Positions 23,007-35,614 of a DNA stretch of 64,000 nt are shown here, piece after piece (the stretch's first letter is position 1; each line of letters begins with the position of its first letter). The DNA comes from Styela clava (Eukaryota > Chordata > Ascidiacea > Stolidobranchia > Styelidae), in assembly GCF_964204865.1 (NCBI RefSeq), contig NC_135255.1, positions 15,777,135-15,841,134 of the forward strand, read 5' to 3'. A model generated the notes under the pieces. The model was not told where the DNA came from. It saw nothing but the letters and a program-made list of their open reading frames with translations, and did no database searches. The position numbers were made by a program, and so were the translations under genes.

Positions 23007-24018
23007 GGTCAATGCATATTATACACAAGACATTGATTGACTTGAATCTATTTAAAACGTGTTCATATACAGAACATATGTACATATGAACTTTGCTGAA
23101 CTTTATATGAATACGTTCATATAAACTGTGATCAGTGATAAATAAATGTTCCAAGCGTGAAGATTGAACCTTGATAATAAGGTTCAACTAGTAGTATTTG
23201 CATCGATTTAAGCAGACTTTGCCGACGAATGAAGCTTTATTTTCTTTCAATTTCTACTTAAACTTTTAATTTATTCGATGGCAGTTTTCAAAAGAACATT
23301 TTTAGTTGTTGTTTCGTTATCGCTTAAAATCGTTAGTTATTATCACTTATCGCTTAGTTATACCACTGAGTGTTTTTCCTCATGAAATCCGGGTCCCATT
23401 TCACTCTTACATATTGCTCCATTGACTCGGTATGATACTTTTATTTGAACGAACACTATAACAAAATGTTCTGCCTCAAATCCGATTGGATGTTAGATAT
23501 AGGAATGTATGGAGCAATTGTGAAGCTAATAGTGATCTCACGAAGTGCATAATATAATAACGGATTTTCACGTTAAATATTCTGTAATATTAATATCAAC
23601 AACGTTGAGTTCACCAGTGTATTTGACCGAAAATTGTTGACGTTGCACATATTCAATACAATATTTACCAATTGTTCACAATTTCCAAAGATCGTTAAGT
23701 TCACCGTCATTAGACTCGGTAAACATTGAATCCACTGAGTGGACATTCAAATAAATACATAAATATATTTAGTTTTATTAAAGAGCATATATTTTTTGAA
23801 ATACACGTTTTTAATCTATTGTTAGTGGATGCTGGACTCTGTAATTTTAATTTAATAGGTTTGGCACAGGTGATCTCTATAGTTGAATGTATACCACAAG
23901 AAAGTAAATATTTAATATTCTAGTATTTATTGACAAAGACTTTACCAAAGACCAATGTAGTACAATGTTGCCATTTCAGTCAAAGGCAGATAATATTTCA
24001 AATTACTTGGAAAGAAAA
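23007..24018. other. Intergenic, no gene recognised
   Basis: AT-rich sequence between a hAT relic and the 3' end of the VIT-vWA-CUB gene. Nothing else supported. Confidence 0.45.
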
Positions 24019-24024
24019 TTTATT
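24019..24024 (-). terminator. Polyadenylation signal of the VIT-vWA-CUB gene
   Basis: AATAAA on the minus strand, about 160 bases after the stop codon at 24184-24186. Confidence 0.55.
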
Positions 24025-24183
24025 TTAAAGTTTCAAAAGATATTGATTTTGGAATGTTCTTCAATCCACACAACGTAAAAGTAATTTTCAGAAAAAATTG
24101 AATAAACAATCATTTTTGATGAAATTTATATATTTTTAGCTATAGTCTCCAGGGTTGAACATTTCGACGTATAATCTCTCAAT

Positions 24184-27100
24184 CTAGTGGTTTGTAACTT
24201 TTGGAACAAATTCATAATGTGCTCTGAATCCACCAGATTGTAAGTTTGCGTCACTGATGAATTCAACCGTCACAACATCGTCGCTACTGGAAAAGGCTTC
24301 GTTTGTTTGCATGCCGCAGAAATTTTGGGAACTATCTTTCGTTGTGATGACAGCTCTGTCATGTAAACATTCTTTATTTCCATTGGTTTCTATATCCATG
24401 TCCAGGAATGTTATTTTCAGTTCTTTATTAGAAGCATCCAAGTTTTCTATTTTCCACTTGCAATGTGAGTTACTCGAATATGATGAAGGATAGTTTGGCG
24501 ACGTTATGTATCCAGATGAGGCATCAGTTGAAGAGATTGTTTGTCCACAGTTCGTCGGCCCGGACTCAGTATATTGTGTTTTCTTTTCAGTTACAATTGG
24601 CTTATCGTCGGGTACAACTAAAATAATAAAACATATTATGTTACTTATTGCTTATGGCAGACAGTTTTCGGACGGACGTTCCGGAGCTGAAGTTTCGATC
24701 CAAGCAGGCTCGAGTGCAGGGATACGTATACCAATAATGCGCGAGGCTTGTCCCTGTTTGTAAGCCAATGAGGATTGCAAGGCATTCCCACAAAATTATA
24801 CTATACTTTATAAATTGTTACCAAATAAAAGATCGTCAACAAATTCTTCTTTTTAGAATATATATCCAATTGAGTTGCGAAGTTTTTGTTTGTAACGTCA
24901 AAATTCCAGAAACATAATGAAAAACGTTTAAAAACAAAACGATTTTAAAATTGTGATCGAGAATAATGCTTCTTCCCTGAAAACTTCCCTTTGGGAGTAG
25001 GCTTCACATTTTATAACATGCTGTAATTCAAAAAAAAAACTCTTTAATTAGGTGCACGTTCTACTTACATCTTTGGTATTTAAGAACAAGTCCAGTCTGC
25101 AGTGTTTCAGCAGGATCAACTCTCATGACGACATAAAATTCATTATGGGCAATATAAAAATATTTCGATGCAGTAACACCACCATAGTGAGCTACCAGCG
25201 TCTCTCCTTTGCTTACTATCGAAACCTGAAATAAGAAAAAATAAAGATGTTATAAATATGACGATGGAAACGAATAAATCTTTTTTTATAATGGAATAGT
25301 AGAGATATTTCTAGGAAGTTTTATGACCTCGCGTAAGCGATCAAAAATTAGGAAAAGTTATTTTATGAATTGAAGCAGCATATTTTGTTCTGAATAAGAG
25401 AGGCAGAAAATTGCTGTAGAAATAACATACTTCATTATGTGACGACTCAAGTCTCTCGACGTATAAATCAATCCACGATCCTTTAGGCAACTTGATGTCC
25501 CACTCACAAAGCACAGTAGTAAGAGAATGGTTTTGTTCCGGCAATGATATGGATGCACTGTCATTCGTCAGGGTTCCACTGCAATTATCCGCTTTTTGCA
25601 CTAAACCATAATGTAAAAACAAGTTATCGAACTGAATAGTGCGCGCAATTTTTGAATGCGTCATCACATGCAAGAAAAACAAATCCTGTGGAGCACACAG
25701 ACAGTTTTAAAATAACTAAAAGTAATAGCCTTATGGCGAAAAATACAACCTTCACCCAATGAAAAATTTTAAAGCAATTGTTCCATTAGTTAATGAAAAA
25801 AGTGATTTTTAGCAGCAACAAGGAGAAGACAAGAATGAATTCAAAACAATAACAAAAAAAGCAACAACAACAACATATTAAAAAACGATTTATACGTACA
25901 CTTTGCGTTCAATAAGTTATCGGCCTGAAGGGTTTAAATTCTATCAAGTATATACTACTTACCGAGTACGGAAGGCGCATAACCATACATATCAACATCA
26001 GACATAATATATGGAGAGAATCCAAAACCGCCGAAGGCTGGTGCATTGTTCTTGACAGGCTTTTGTGCACTTGTTGTCTTAGATTTTTGTGGCGGAGCCG
26101 TCCTACTTTGTGGCGCAGCTGGCCGTGCCCCAGCTGGCGCCGGCGCAGCTGGCGCTGCCCCTGATATTCTTCCATAAGCAGGTCTTACGGATGACAGTCT
26201 CCTGGTAGCTGTAGGCCTATTTGTTTCAGCTTTTCCATCGATAATGTATGGACACCAAATCGGAGGCCCAGTTATGTAGTCAGGAATTGTAGCGCCCCTG
26301 AACCAGCAGGGAGGGATAGGAGGGTATACCGTAGCTGTGATAAAAATAAAAATAACGTTATATAATGAAAAAGATGATATTCTTGCGTACAGTAGGTATG
26401 TTACAAAAATTTAAAGTTAATAAAATAAAAACAGCGCTAGTGGATATATCAAAGTGAAAAGACAATACCAAGTTTGCAAAAACGTCAAAGAAATAATGGA
26501 GACATCGTCATTCTAATACCACCGGGAGACCAATTTTCGTCATAAGGTTAGCATTACGCTGACTCAAAAACTGTAACGAGCAGACGCGTGAAATTAATAA
26601 ATATCAAATTGTATCTCCGCTATTTTTTAAGGTAATCGAATAAAATTTGGAACGAAGGCAATAGCTAATCGTTATTATAAGCGTTACTCCAACACGGTGG
26701 TCTAGCACTCGTGATGCGTACAATTTTTGGCGCTCCAGAAGTATGTGTACCAATATGGAAGTAACTATTTGTTCGCCTATTTTACATCGAGTTGTATAAA
26801 GGGAATGAAACCTATGGGCAGGGGGTATATTCACTTGGCTAACACAGACAGTCCCCGAACTCAAAAAAGTAAAGAAAATAGGATTAAAATTATGGCACAA
26901 CCCTAACCTGGTACAAAATTTTGTTTACAGTTGTAATGATTTTTACTTACGAGTTACTGGCGTTGTGGTTGTTATCTCATCTTCTGGTAAAACGACAACC
27001 ATGGATGTCAGCGGAGTAACAAAATTGTACTTCAGAGATAATGCCATAGCTTCGTCCACAAGTTTTTTGACTTCTTCCTAAAATAAAATGATCATTGCTG

Positions 27101-30100
27101 TTAGTGCGAGTCGAACTCTACAATGTGCAAAGTTGAGTTGTCTAAATTTTAAAATATAGTCCGAGTTATATGGTCTGAATCAGGGATCTTAAGATTTGGG
27201 GAACCGACCACTAAGTGGGTCGTGACAGGGGTGAAAATGGGGGTCGCGTAAAGTCTTTTTTGACACTAACATATATATGTTAAAACAAAATATCGATCAA
27301 ATTTAAAAAAGTTGAAACCAGCACTGACACCCACCGCCACCGAAATGGAGCCAAGATCCGATCATTTGTACGAGTATATGCTAGCACATTGGCCTCATTA
27401 AGGGTACTGTCAATTGTATTATTTTTTTTAATATTCACTGTATTATTAAATTTCACCGTTATTTTGATCTTAGTTCTTGAAGGCCGCTAAAACATTTGGT
27501 GCTGGCATGTGGGTCGCGATGTCAAGCGTTTAAAAACACCGGTCTGGATTAATGCAATTTAATTGCTCTTATCTGGCTTCAAATTTTGAGCCTGCACTAA
27601 AGGATTTTACGCTTTGCATTTCCCAGACTGTGCCGGTATTGGATCTTATAATGATCCGACTTACTGGCTTACGACCCCGGGTAAAATAAACTTTTGTTTA
27701 AAAAAACTTTCGAAAAAAGCTTTAAATATCTACTCACATCTGTTTCGGCTAAAACCTTGTCTTCTAATTTTTCTCTGATTGAGTAATACGCCCAAATTCT
27801 TTCGATAAAATCTTCGAAGTCGCCTGTATCATCATACCAATGTTGAAAGGAATCGTCAACTTCACTGCTTACGATATTGTACTCCACTTCACCCTCAAGT
27901 GAATGACCAATAATTTTTGAATGCAGCGGTTTGTCTAAAAAATAAGTCACAAAATTAACATCATTTTACACTAGGTCATCATAAAACAAGAGGGCAGTGT
28001 TCAAATATATCGACACGAAATCCCAAATAAAGTAGTATCATATCTTTCGAAGAACCGGTAGTCTGACTACCAATTCACTGAAATGTGATCACGGAACCAC
28101 GTGTGCAATTTTAAATTTTGTAGACGTAATCACTCAAAACTTCGAAGTGAAAACCAAAACCACAGAGCCCACAGATATTTTTGAAATAAATAATTAGTAA
28201 CAGTCTTTTAATGACAACATCAAGCTTTACCCACTGAAAATTTCAAAGCAATGGGTCCCGTAGTTGAATAGAAAAGTACTTTTTTCACAAAAAAAACATA
28301 ATAACAAAACGATGCATGGATCCATTTCGTGTCCAACAAGTTTTCTAAGCTATGTCAAAGTTATTAATTATTCTTCATGTCAGTAAAAGATTTACAGCTA
28401 AATACAGCGCAAAGGTTACTATCACACATACCATCCAACTTGGCACCAACTATAAGAACTTCGGATCCATCAAAATATTGATCGCAGTGTACTTTGCTGA
28501 CATCGGAAATATTGGAACCAGAATACGACATAACAACACGAAGAAGTAGTGGAGTGGCAACTTCTTGAAAAAATCCCTCTAGTTGAAGATCAGCGTCAGA
28601 ATCTTCATAGATTTTTCTAAATACAATTTTTTTTTCATTTCAAAGAATCCATATCGGTAAATTTGGGAGAAATGAAAAATAAAGGTAAGTTTTCAAATTT
28701 TAAAAGGTATTTTTCGAATACTCTGAATGGACAATTAGTTTATTGCCAGTGTTGTTTTATTTATCTTAGAATTGTTTTTGTGATAACTAAAATACATCTT
28801 GGTAAAAATATAACTTATAATACCTCGCGAGACCATCATTTTCATTTGCCAGACGTTTAAGAAAATCGTGATTCAAATTTCTCCCGAAGCCAATACAAAA
28901 TACTGAAAATCTTCCATCGACAGCTTTTTTAACATTTTTACGTATTTGTGCTTCATCTGTGACACCAGCGGTCGGATCACCATCCGATAAAGTAATTACT
29001 GCAGAAGAGACTCTCTCATCGGCACCCACGCTCTCCAGTAACTCCACGCCTTTCAGTAATCCACCGTTCAAATTTGTCCCTGTATTGAAAACGTTTAAAT
29101 GTGATGACAATACAGTATTTATAAAAACTATATTGTCATGCATCTCGAAAAAGAAACTTGATATCGCCAATTTTCCTGAATACACTGAAGCCTAGGGGCA
29201 CCCCCATTAATTTCATACTATCATTTATTTCAGACAGTACATTTTGAGTCGTTTTCAAATTCGGAACAAAACTTATTTAAAATTTTATAAATCACGAAAT
29301 GATGTCACAATACATTACAGTATGCCAATTATGAGGTCATAACGGCTTCTATATGTCCCTCCCCTCCAACAAATGACGTAGCCAATGGCTTCGAATCGTT
29401 TAAATCCACCCTTCGATTAGAATAAATAAAACCCATACTGATTTCTAACCTCCGTTCGCATTGATACTTCTGACGTATTTTATCGCCTTCTTTACGTTTT
29501 CTTCTGTGACCTTTACTAAATCGGATTCTGTTTCCCATACGGTGATGTCACCCGCAAACGTAACAATATTGAATCTGGAATAAAAATTATATTCAACTCA
29601 ATTCCTACAAAGCGAGTAATAGAAGGCAAACACGAATTGGCTAAATAAAGGATTAAGTAACTCACTCGTCGGCATCAGACATCTCTTTTAGAACGGTTTC
29701 AAAAGCAGATTTTGTCTGTGCAATTTTTGTCCCTCTCATTGAACCGCTACGATCGATAACAAATACAACTCTTTTCGGCAAAACAGGTAAATTTTGTGGC
29801 GCAAAATAATGTACAAAGTATCCATTCCTTGTTTGAATTTCGCCACCAAGAAATTCTCTCGTGACGTCGTAGATGACTGTCATTTTTCGATCGTTTTCGG
29901 GAATCATCAATAATCGTCGTTGTTGTGTAGATGAAGGTTTAAATCTGAATAATAATAGTTACATTAAATTCCGCCTATATGAATAGCGTTTTTCAGGCAA
30001 ACCAACAATATCAGGGCAGGACTCGGGGCCCATACCGAGAAATTATTTGCAGTTTTAAATACAGACACAAAAAGTTGAAACTATCATGCGGTAGTTACTA

Positions 30101-33100
30101 ATATCTACAACATATGATCAAACCGAAACGAAATATATTTGACTAGAACGATTTGCCCTTTGTTGAAGTGATTACAATTTTTTTTTTTGATTGGACACGG
30201 AGTGTATATATAAATTTGCTAAATTGTATGATAGAGTTGTGGCGTCAAGAATTCGCTTTTCTCCACAACTAATCTAAAAATCAATTTCAAATTTTCGTTG
30301 CTTTATATAATTCAAATACAAAAATGTTTAAATTAACCCAAAATTTCGCCAAAGGTAAACGCCGGTATAGGGCACGGGTATTTTTATTTTAATTCCCCTT
30401 CAGTCCTACCCGATAAATCACCCAAAATTTTTCTCATATACTTACGTTACTTTTGCTTGATATTTGCTCCGCCTGATATCAATATCAATTGGAACAATTC
30501 CTGTGCTGTCGTATCCACTGGCGACTTTACCGCGAGGGCCCATTCCACCCTGTGGCGGCCGAGCTTCTAACATGGTTATTCCCGTTTGCTCAGTGATATA
30601 AACATCGATAACAAAATCATCAACAATCTGAAATATTAGGAAAATAATGTAACGACCACTCTATGAAAAGCTCAGTAAAAGATTCACTCAGTAAAAGGTT
30701 CTCCCGTATTATGTGCACCAGGTTAGGGTTAGACCATACTTTTATTTCGATTTTCCTTATTTTAGGTATATTACGAGTTCGGCGGCTGTCTGTGTTAGCC
30801 AAGTGCCCATAGGTTTCAGTCCCTTTACACAACTTGATGTAAAATAGGCGAACAAAATTAGTTACCTCCATATTGGTAAACACATTTCTGGAGCGCCCAG
30901 TGAAAGTCATTATAGTATCACAAATATATTCAAAGTTTATATATTCATCTATTTCAGATGTATATTCTATGTTTGCCCGATTTAGTTTAAGACAAGAGCT
31001 AGGCATTTTTGAATACCAGATGATTTCGGGATCGAATATTTTTCCGAATCGAATCGAATCTCAAATACTTGGAAGATATTTAATTGAATGTGACTTTGGA
31101 ATTGTAAAGGGCCCTCCAAACACATAAGTTACTGAAACATGGGATTCACCACTCAGTCAGGTCGCTGAGTTGTCACACACGCAATAAGAAACATGTTCGA
31201 TCACTCCCATGTTCCAATAATCTACTGGGATGAAAGGAGTCACGTGTCATAATTGCATTTCAAAAATATGGCTTCAACAAATAATTCACTATTCGATTCA
31301 AAATGCTTAGCTTTAATTATCACGTCAACACTGTTTCGTACACAAATATCATTCTAGTAGGAAATTTGCAACAGAATTAACTTTGTCTCACCTGTCCTGG
31401 ATTCACAAAAATCTCATGATTATATTTTGAAAGTCTTCGTTTCAACAATTCTTGATAAACTAAGGTAAATGTTACTTTGGACTGAGCTGGAACATTGGCT
31501 GCAACGCTGAAGGTCTGTGTTTCTCTAATATCAGCTGTGACGAGGCCTGCTGAATTACCCTGTTAGCCAAAAAGAAGACACATTTTAGTTTTTTTTTCAA
31601 TAATAAAGCTAGGTCACGAGAACCCACTCAGAAATAAAAGAGAATGATCTCTGAGTAAAGCTACGGGGGACCATTAAAATGTGAACGGCCACTATGCCAA
31701 ATTATAGTGAGGGATTTCGGGTTAGTAAAAACTAATGGCGCGAGACTTGAAAAATTTCATGTCAATACGACCAGAAAAAATGTTGCGAGGTTGTGAGTTT
31801 CATCTAACCGAAGTTCTTACAACTTTTTTGTTAGTAACTACACCGACTGTAAACAGGCGAGTGTTCACGGCCAACTGAGTTTGACGTGAAATTAATTAAG
31901 TATTCGATTGCTGACGACACAAAGTATCTGCTTCAACTATTATAGCGTAACAATATATTACTTACGCTTGCTTTGGCCTTTTTATATTCCTCTTCGGCAA
32001 GCGCCTTCTCTTTAACTTTACCGATAAATGTTACTCCGTCGACCAACCTGCATATGGATATTGGATTGGAATTACATAAGAAATGGAAATTATCGAAATA
32101 ACGATTTGGTTTGCTCAGTCGTATACAAAACTGAAAATTCATGCTGCCTTTATTCTACCCGAAATCGAGAACTGATTTTATTTTACAAACAAATACGTGA
32201 TGCTCTAAGATGTTTTCATAATCAATCTACAGCAATGGACGATTGTGAAGTTTAAACTGAGGTCTTATTACTTATCGATCTCGATCGCTATTGAGTCAGA
32301 GCGAAGGATACACGCCAGTAGATCGATAAGTCGGCGGTCTCCGATCGCTATCTCGTTACAAATTTTAGACGATTTATTAAAAATTTGTCTCATGTTAAAA
32401 TCAACTTCTTTAAGGCCTACAGTACTTACATCGTAAATTCTGTAATAAACGCAGCGTCAGGCAATCTGATTGAAAATGTTAGTTCCTTCGCTTCGTCATG
32501 TGTGTTTTCCATCTCACTGACTGTTGTTACTTTAGCAAATCTTGATTTAACGACACTCGTTACCCGAACGCTTGTAATTGATGACGATAAAGATCGTGTT
32601 TGTCTTCTCTGAAATATTTAAAACATTAAAATATTACGTTAAACATTCACTACTTTTTTTTATATGCAAGACCTATTCACACCTGTCGCTCTGAACTAGG
32701 CGCGATTAAGCGAGATGTTACTATTTTTGAAAGTATCGGAAGCTTTCAGTTCGGCGTTGCCCTACCCGTTTTAGAAAACCTATGCGAGATGGTCGTTGTC
32801 GGGATTTAACCCAAAATGTGAAACCTGCCGTTTCAAAACAGTCAAGTCTGACGCTTTATCTGACAGGCCATGGCATCAGTAGGATGAAAAAAACTACTAA
32901 AACTTGTAATCACAACTTGCACTCCATTTATTCTATCTTCAAAAAGAAAATTTTTGACTTCACTACCCAATTTAAACTTTCAAAGAGGTGTTTTGAGTAT
33001 TCAAACAAATCTATTTTGTATTATCAAATATATAGGTCAAATCTAATTCAAATTGGTAGCTCTAATAAGGAAGCAATGTGGGGAAAATGGGTTCAATTGC

Positions 33101-33348
33101 CTGGTCGGTATCAGTAGAAACATTCAAGCTACGATCGAGTCTCTATCAAAACTTTGCGATTCTATCATCAGTAATATTTCTATAATACAAACTCTTAAAA
33201 CAAAACTCACCAAAGCATTCTCTGATGCTCGGGAACCTAAAATCATGAAAGCTTGGTCTTTCAGTCCAGCCAACGACTTTGCAGCAATCAGTTGCAAATA
33301 TAGGCAAAGCGTGAAGCCCGCTAACGTTTTCGAGTAGTTTACCTTCAT
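24184..33348 (-). CDS. Secreted ITIH-like protein (VIT, vWA) ending in two CUB domains, 15 exons, 1016 aa
   Basis: Relative of the inter-alpha-trypsin inhibitor heavy chains, extracellular matrix or plasma proteins that bind hyaluronan-associated partners. Exons in transcript order: 33211-33348, 32430-32608, 31966-32047, 31392-31559, 30446-30627, 29666-29944, 29450-29574, 28824-29079, 28432-28616, 27738-27934, 26951-27077, 25963-26334, 25431-25600, 25069-25225, 24184-24617. Lengths sum to 3051 nt and every phase agrees. Residues 1-26 are a signal peptide (LAGFTLCLYLQLIAAKSLA). VIT covers about 50-190 (LVDGVTFIGKVKEKALAEEE). vWA begins near 306 with MIDAS D314-R-S316-G-S318, then GGTN (T386) and SDGD (D417). 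IYEDSDADLQLEGFF and ALSLKYNFVTPLTSMVV are ITIH landmarks. Residues 640-763 form an Ala/Pro-rich linker. CUB1 is about 764-872 with one Cys pair, CUB2 about 896-1009 with four Cys. The usual ITIH C-terminal domain with its Asp-Pro-His-Phe processing site is absent. An upstream in-frame Met lies 7 codons earlier. Confidence 0.93.
25735..25917 (+). repeat. Dispersed repeat (TTGTTCCA...TTCAATAAG family)
   Basis: In the intron between exons 12 and 13 of the VIT-vWA-CUB gene. Shares CAAAGCAATTGTTCCATTAG-like and AAACGATTTATACGTACACTTT phrases with 28000-28350, 46743-46800 and 59935-60720. Confidence 0.55.
26729..26914. mobile_element. Foldback MITE, long subfamily, right end truncated
   Basis: Starts GGCGCTCCAGAAGTATGTGTAC; contains TATTCACTTGGCTAACACAG and CAGTCCCCGAACTC; stops at AACCTGGTAC, lacking the terminal GGAGTACC. 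It lies in the intron after exon 11 of the VIT-vWA-CUB gene. Confidence 0.8.
27181..27546. mobile_element. Degenerate hAT-like element, about 366 bp
   Basis: Left end CAGGGATCTTAAGATTTGGGG and right end TTTAAAAACACCGGTCTG are poor inverted repeats. Inside are phrases common in hAT MITEs (GTGGGTCGCGATG, GACCACTAAGTGGGTCGTG). The flanks show no clear duplication. Confidence 0.4.
28000..28350 (+). repeat. Dispersed repeat, longest uninterrupted copy
   Basis: Same family as 25735-25917 and 59935-60720: AAATATATCGACACGAAA at the start, AAAACTTCGAAGTGAAAACC in the middle, TTTCAAAGCAATGGGTCCCG then a CGTGTCCAACAAG end. In the intron between exons 9 and 10 of the VIT-vWA-CUB gene. Confidence 0.5.
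30697..30897. mobile_element. Foldback MITE, long subfamily, near-exact 8-bp target duplication
   Basis: Starts GGTTCTCCCGTATTATGTGCACC, ends GTAAACACATTTCTGGAGCGCC, in the orientation opposite to 26729-26914. The flanks CAGTAAAA and CAGTGAAA match at 7 of 8 bases. In the intron between exons 4 and 5 of the VIT-vWA-CUB gene. Confidence 0.85.
30998..31313. mobile_element. AGCTAGGCAT-type MITE, relative of 16603-16968
   Basis: Left end AGCTAGGCATTTTTGAAT pairs with right end ATTCAAAATGCTTAGCT. Interior phrases (GAATGTGACTTTGG, AATAAGAAACATGTTC, CAAAAATATGGCT) match the copy at 16603-16968. Confidence 0.55.
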
Positions 33349-33423
33349 ATTCGTTTTGAATAAGTACAAATTTTCTTCCGAAACGTCGGAATTTAAAGAA
33401 AAATCCGTGCCATATGAACGAAA
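33349..33423 (-). promoter_or_regulatory. Likely 5' UTR start (acceptor-like TTCTTTTAG) with a short upstream ORF
   Basis: On the minus strand GAGTTCTTTTAG ends at 33424. It is followed 10 bases later by a short frame, ATG to TAA, of six codons, then by the main ATG at 33348. The AG could be a trans-splice acceptor, which would give a 75-base 5' UTR. Inference from sequence only. Confidence 0.3.
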
Positions 33424-35606
33424 CTAAAAGAACTCGATTCGTGATGTTTTTCTTTAAAGCCGTGAGCAATAAAAATAACTGTTGCAATCAAAACACGCTC
33501 GTCAAATATCGTAATCGTAATTGACGTAACATAAGATGAAGTTCGTAAGCGTTAGCTGATGATATCATTCACACTTTTGAAAATTTTGTTTTTTAAACAA
33601 AGTATAAGGTTTCTCGAATGACGATATACAACGATACATAACAAAATTTGGTCGATACATAACAAAATGTTCGATATTATATAGGCTATGCAAAGTATTA
33701 CCTGTCATCGCACTCCAAAATAGTACGTTCAAGCGGCAATTAATTTAATTGGTATCAAAGTCTACAATATTCATCAAAATAGCTTAAAAATAAACTACTC
33801 TTCATAAGAGATTTCAACCGAAAATATTGATGATGAAAGGTACATTTGCTGGACTAAAGTAATTTACCCAATAAATCATTATATTTTCTAAGGACGCTCT
33901 TGAAGGGTTCTATATTATACTTTAATGTAACGATGAAGAACGTATTAATTTCGGAGGGAATTGAGAAATTCACAGTGCGTTAAATGAATTATGAAGTTAG
34001 ATACCGTTAAAATTGCACAAACAAATTTAAACGAATATTGGTTGGTAAAATTTGCAACCTATTACGATGAAACATATCATTCACAGAATTAATTAAGATT
34101 TAGCGAAGTCACGATTTGAAACGCCGTCGGCAATATTGTACCTATCCAACATAATGCTTTGATAACGTTTTATCTGTACAGCTTTATAACATGACACTTG
34201 AATTAAATCTTTCCCGACGTGAATGACTCATCGATGTAAATGCATCAGATAAACACGAAATCCATCAGTAATAAAAAGATGAAAATCAAACATAAAATTA
34301 TTGCTCCGAATTTGAATGTTCCAAAAATCCCAGAGTATACCACATATAGTTACGAAGTTGCGACGGTGTTTACCTGAACTTCATACTTATCAAGATTTAG
34401 ATGGAAGAAGTAACATATTCCCTAGTTCTTGTCGGAAGTTTTGTTTAGTAAGATGTTGTCTGACCATTTTAGTAACAACCAACATGAAAAACGCGATTGT
34501 CGAACAAGAGAAAATTTGTTATGGCTGGAATAACTGAATGTAAATTGACAAAATAATATGAAGGAGTGATACAACCAGAAAATGTGAATGAATGTTTTCG
34601 TAATTGTTATTGAATTGAGGATATTCAAATATATCAAAATCACATGTCTCTTTCTCGTCCAATTTGAAAACTGTATGCATGAACAATCAATTTTGATTCA
34701 TACTTGTGAAAATTACAGATATATACTAATATTACATCACATACACAAAAGTCTATTCCAATTTCGATTAGGAAAAGAAATTTCCATCACACACTCGCCA
34801 GCAATTGTGGTCATGCTGCTTTTCTTTTCAACATTTCGCTTTCTCATAACGGCTATCTAAAAAAACAGGAGAAATGACCTAACAAGAGTGTAAAATAGAT
34901 ATATTAGGCTTTGATTCATGCCATCGTATACCGGGAATTTGTTAGAATCTAGCACTGATATTTAGCATTTTATTGAATAAACTATTTATGGCATTGGTGG
35001 TAAACACACGTGAGATTGATTTAATTATAGTTGGTTGCGAATTAACATTACACACGTTGCATTTGTCATCGCGAGAGAATTTTATTTAGAATATAGCTAA
35101 TTTCGATGACAAAATATTGTCGTGTTTTTCTCATTTTCGATAAATCCCAAAGAACATATATTTACAATAATATGGCATGTGATTTAAATCACAAGCGTAA
35201 TAATGATAGCGTATTTATCAATCGAAAATTACTTGCTAGTAGTCTTCTTACACTTACAGCACCTCAAATGGTCACCATATATTTAATTGTCATATTATAT
35301 ATTAATTTGTCAGAACTTAGAATATATTTGCGATTGTATTACATATATGGTGAGCCCGAACAAATTGAGCTTGGGCACGCGCAAGCCATTATCTTGCGCA
35401 TGACCCTACTTTACCATCTCAATATTTTTTTTAAAAGCCCTAAAATTCAGAATACAAAACATGAATAGAAAAATTGATAACAAGCCTACAAATACAACTT
35501 TTTTCATATGTAAGATTGCAACAACACATTTTCATATTTGCCTTCAGGCATGAAAATATCTTTGTTTACGTTGTGTTAAGCCTTGAAGCCTTGTTGCTTG
35601 AATACT
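33424..35606. other. Intergenic between divergent genes
   Basis: Upstream DNA of the VIT-vWA-CUB gene. AT-rich; no gene, RNA or bounded element recognised. Several 70 to 120-codon open frames look like chance. Confidence 0.45.
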
Positions 35607-35614
35607 ACTTGTGA

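Noticed and set aside
33146..33487. Alternative N-terminus of the VIT-vWA-CUB protein starting with a Met at 33487
   Set aside because: That frame does not join in phase to exon 2; the frame starting at 33348 gives a signal peptide and a GTGAGT donor in phase 0.
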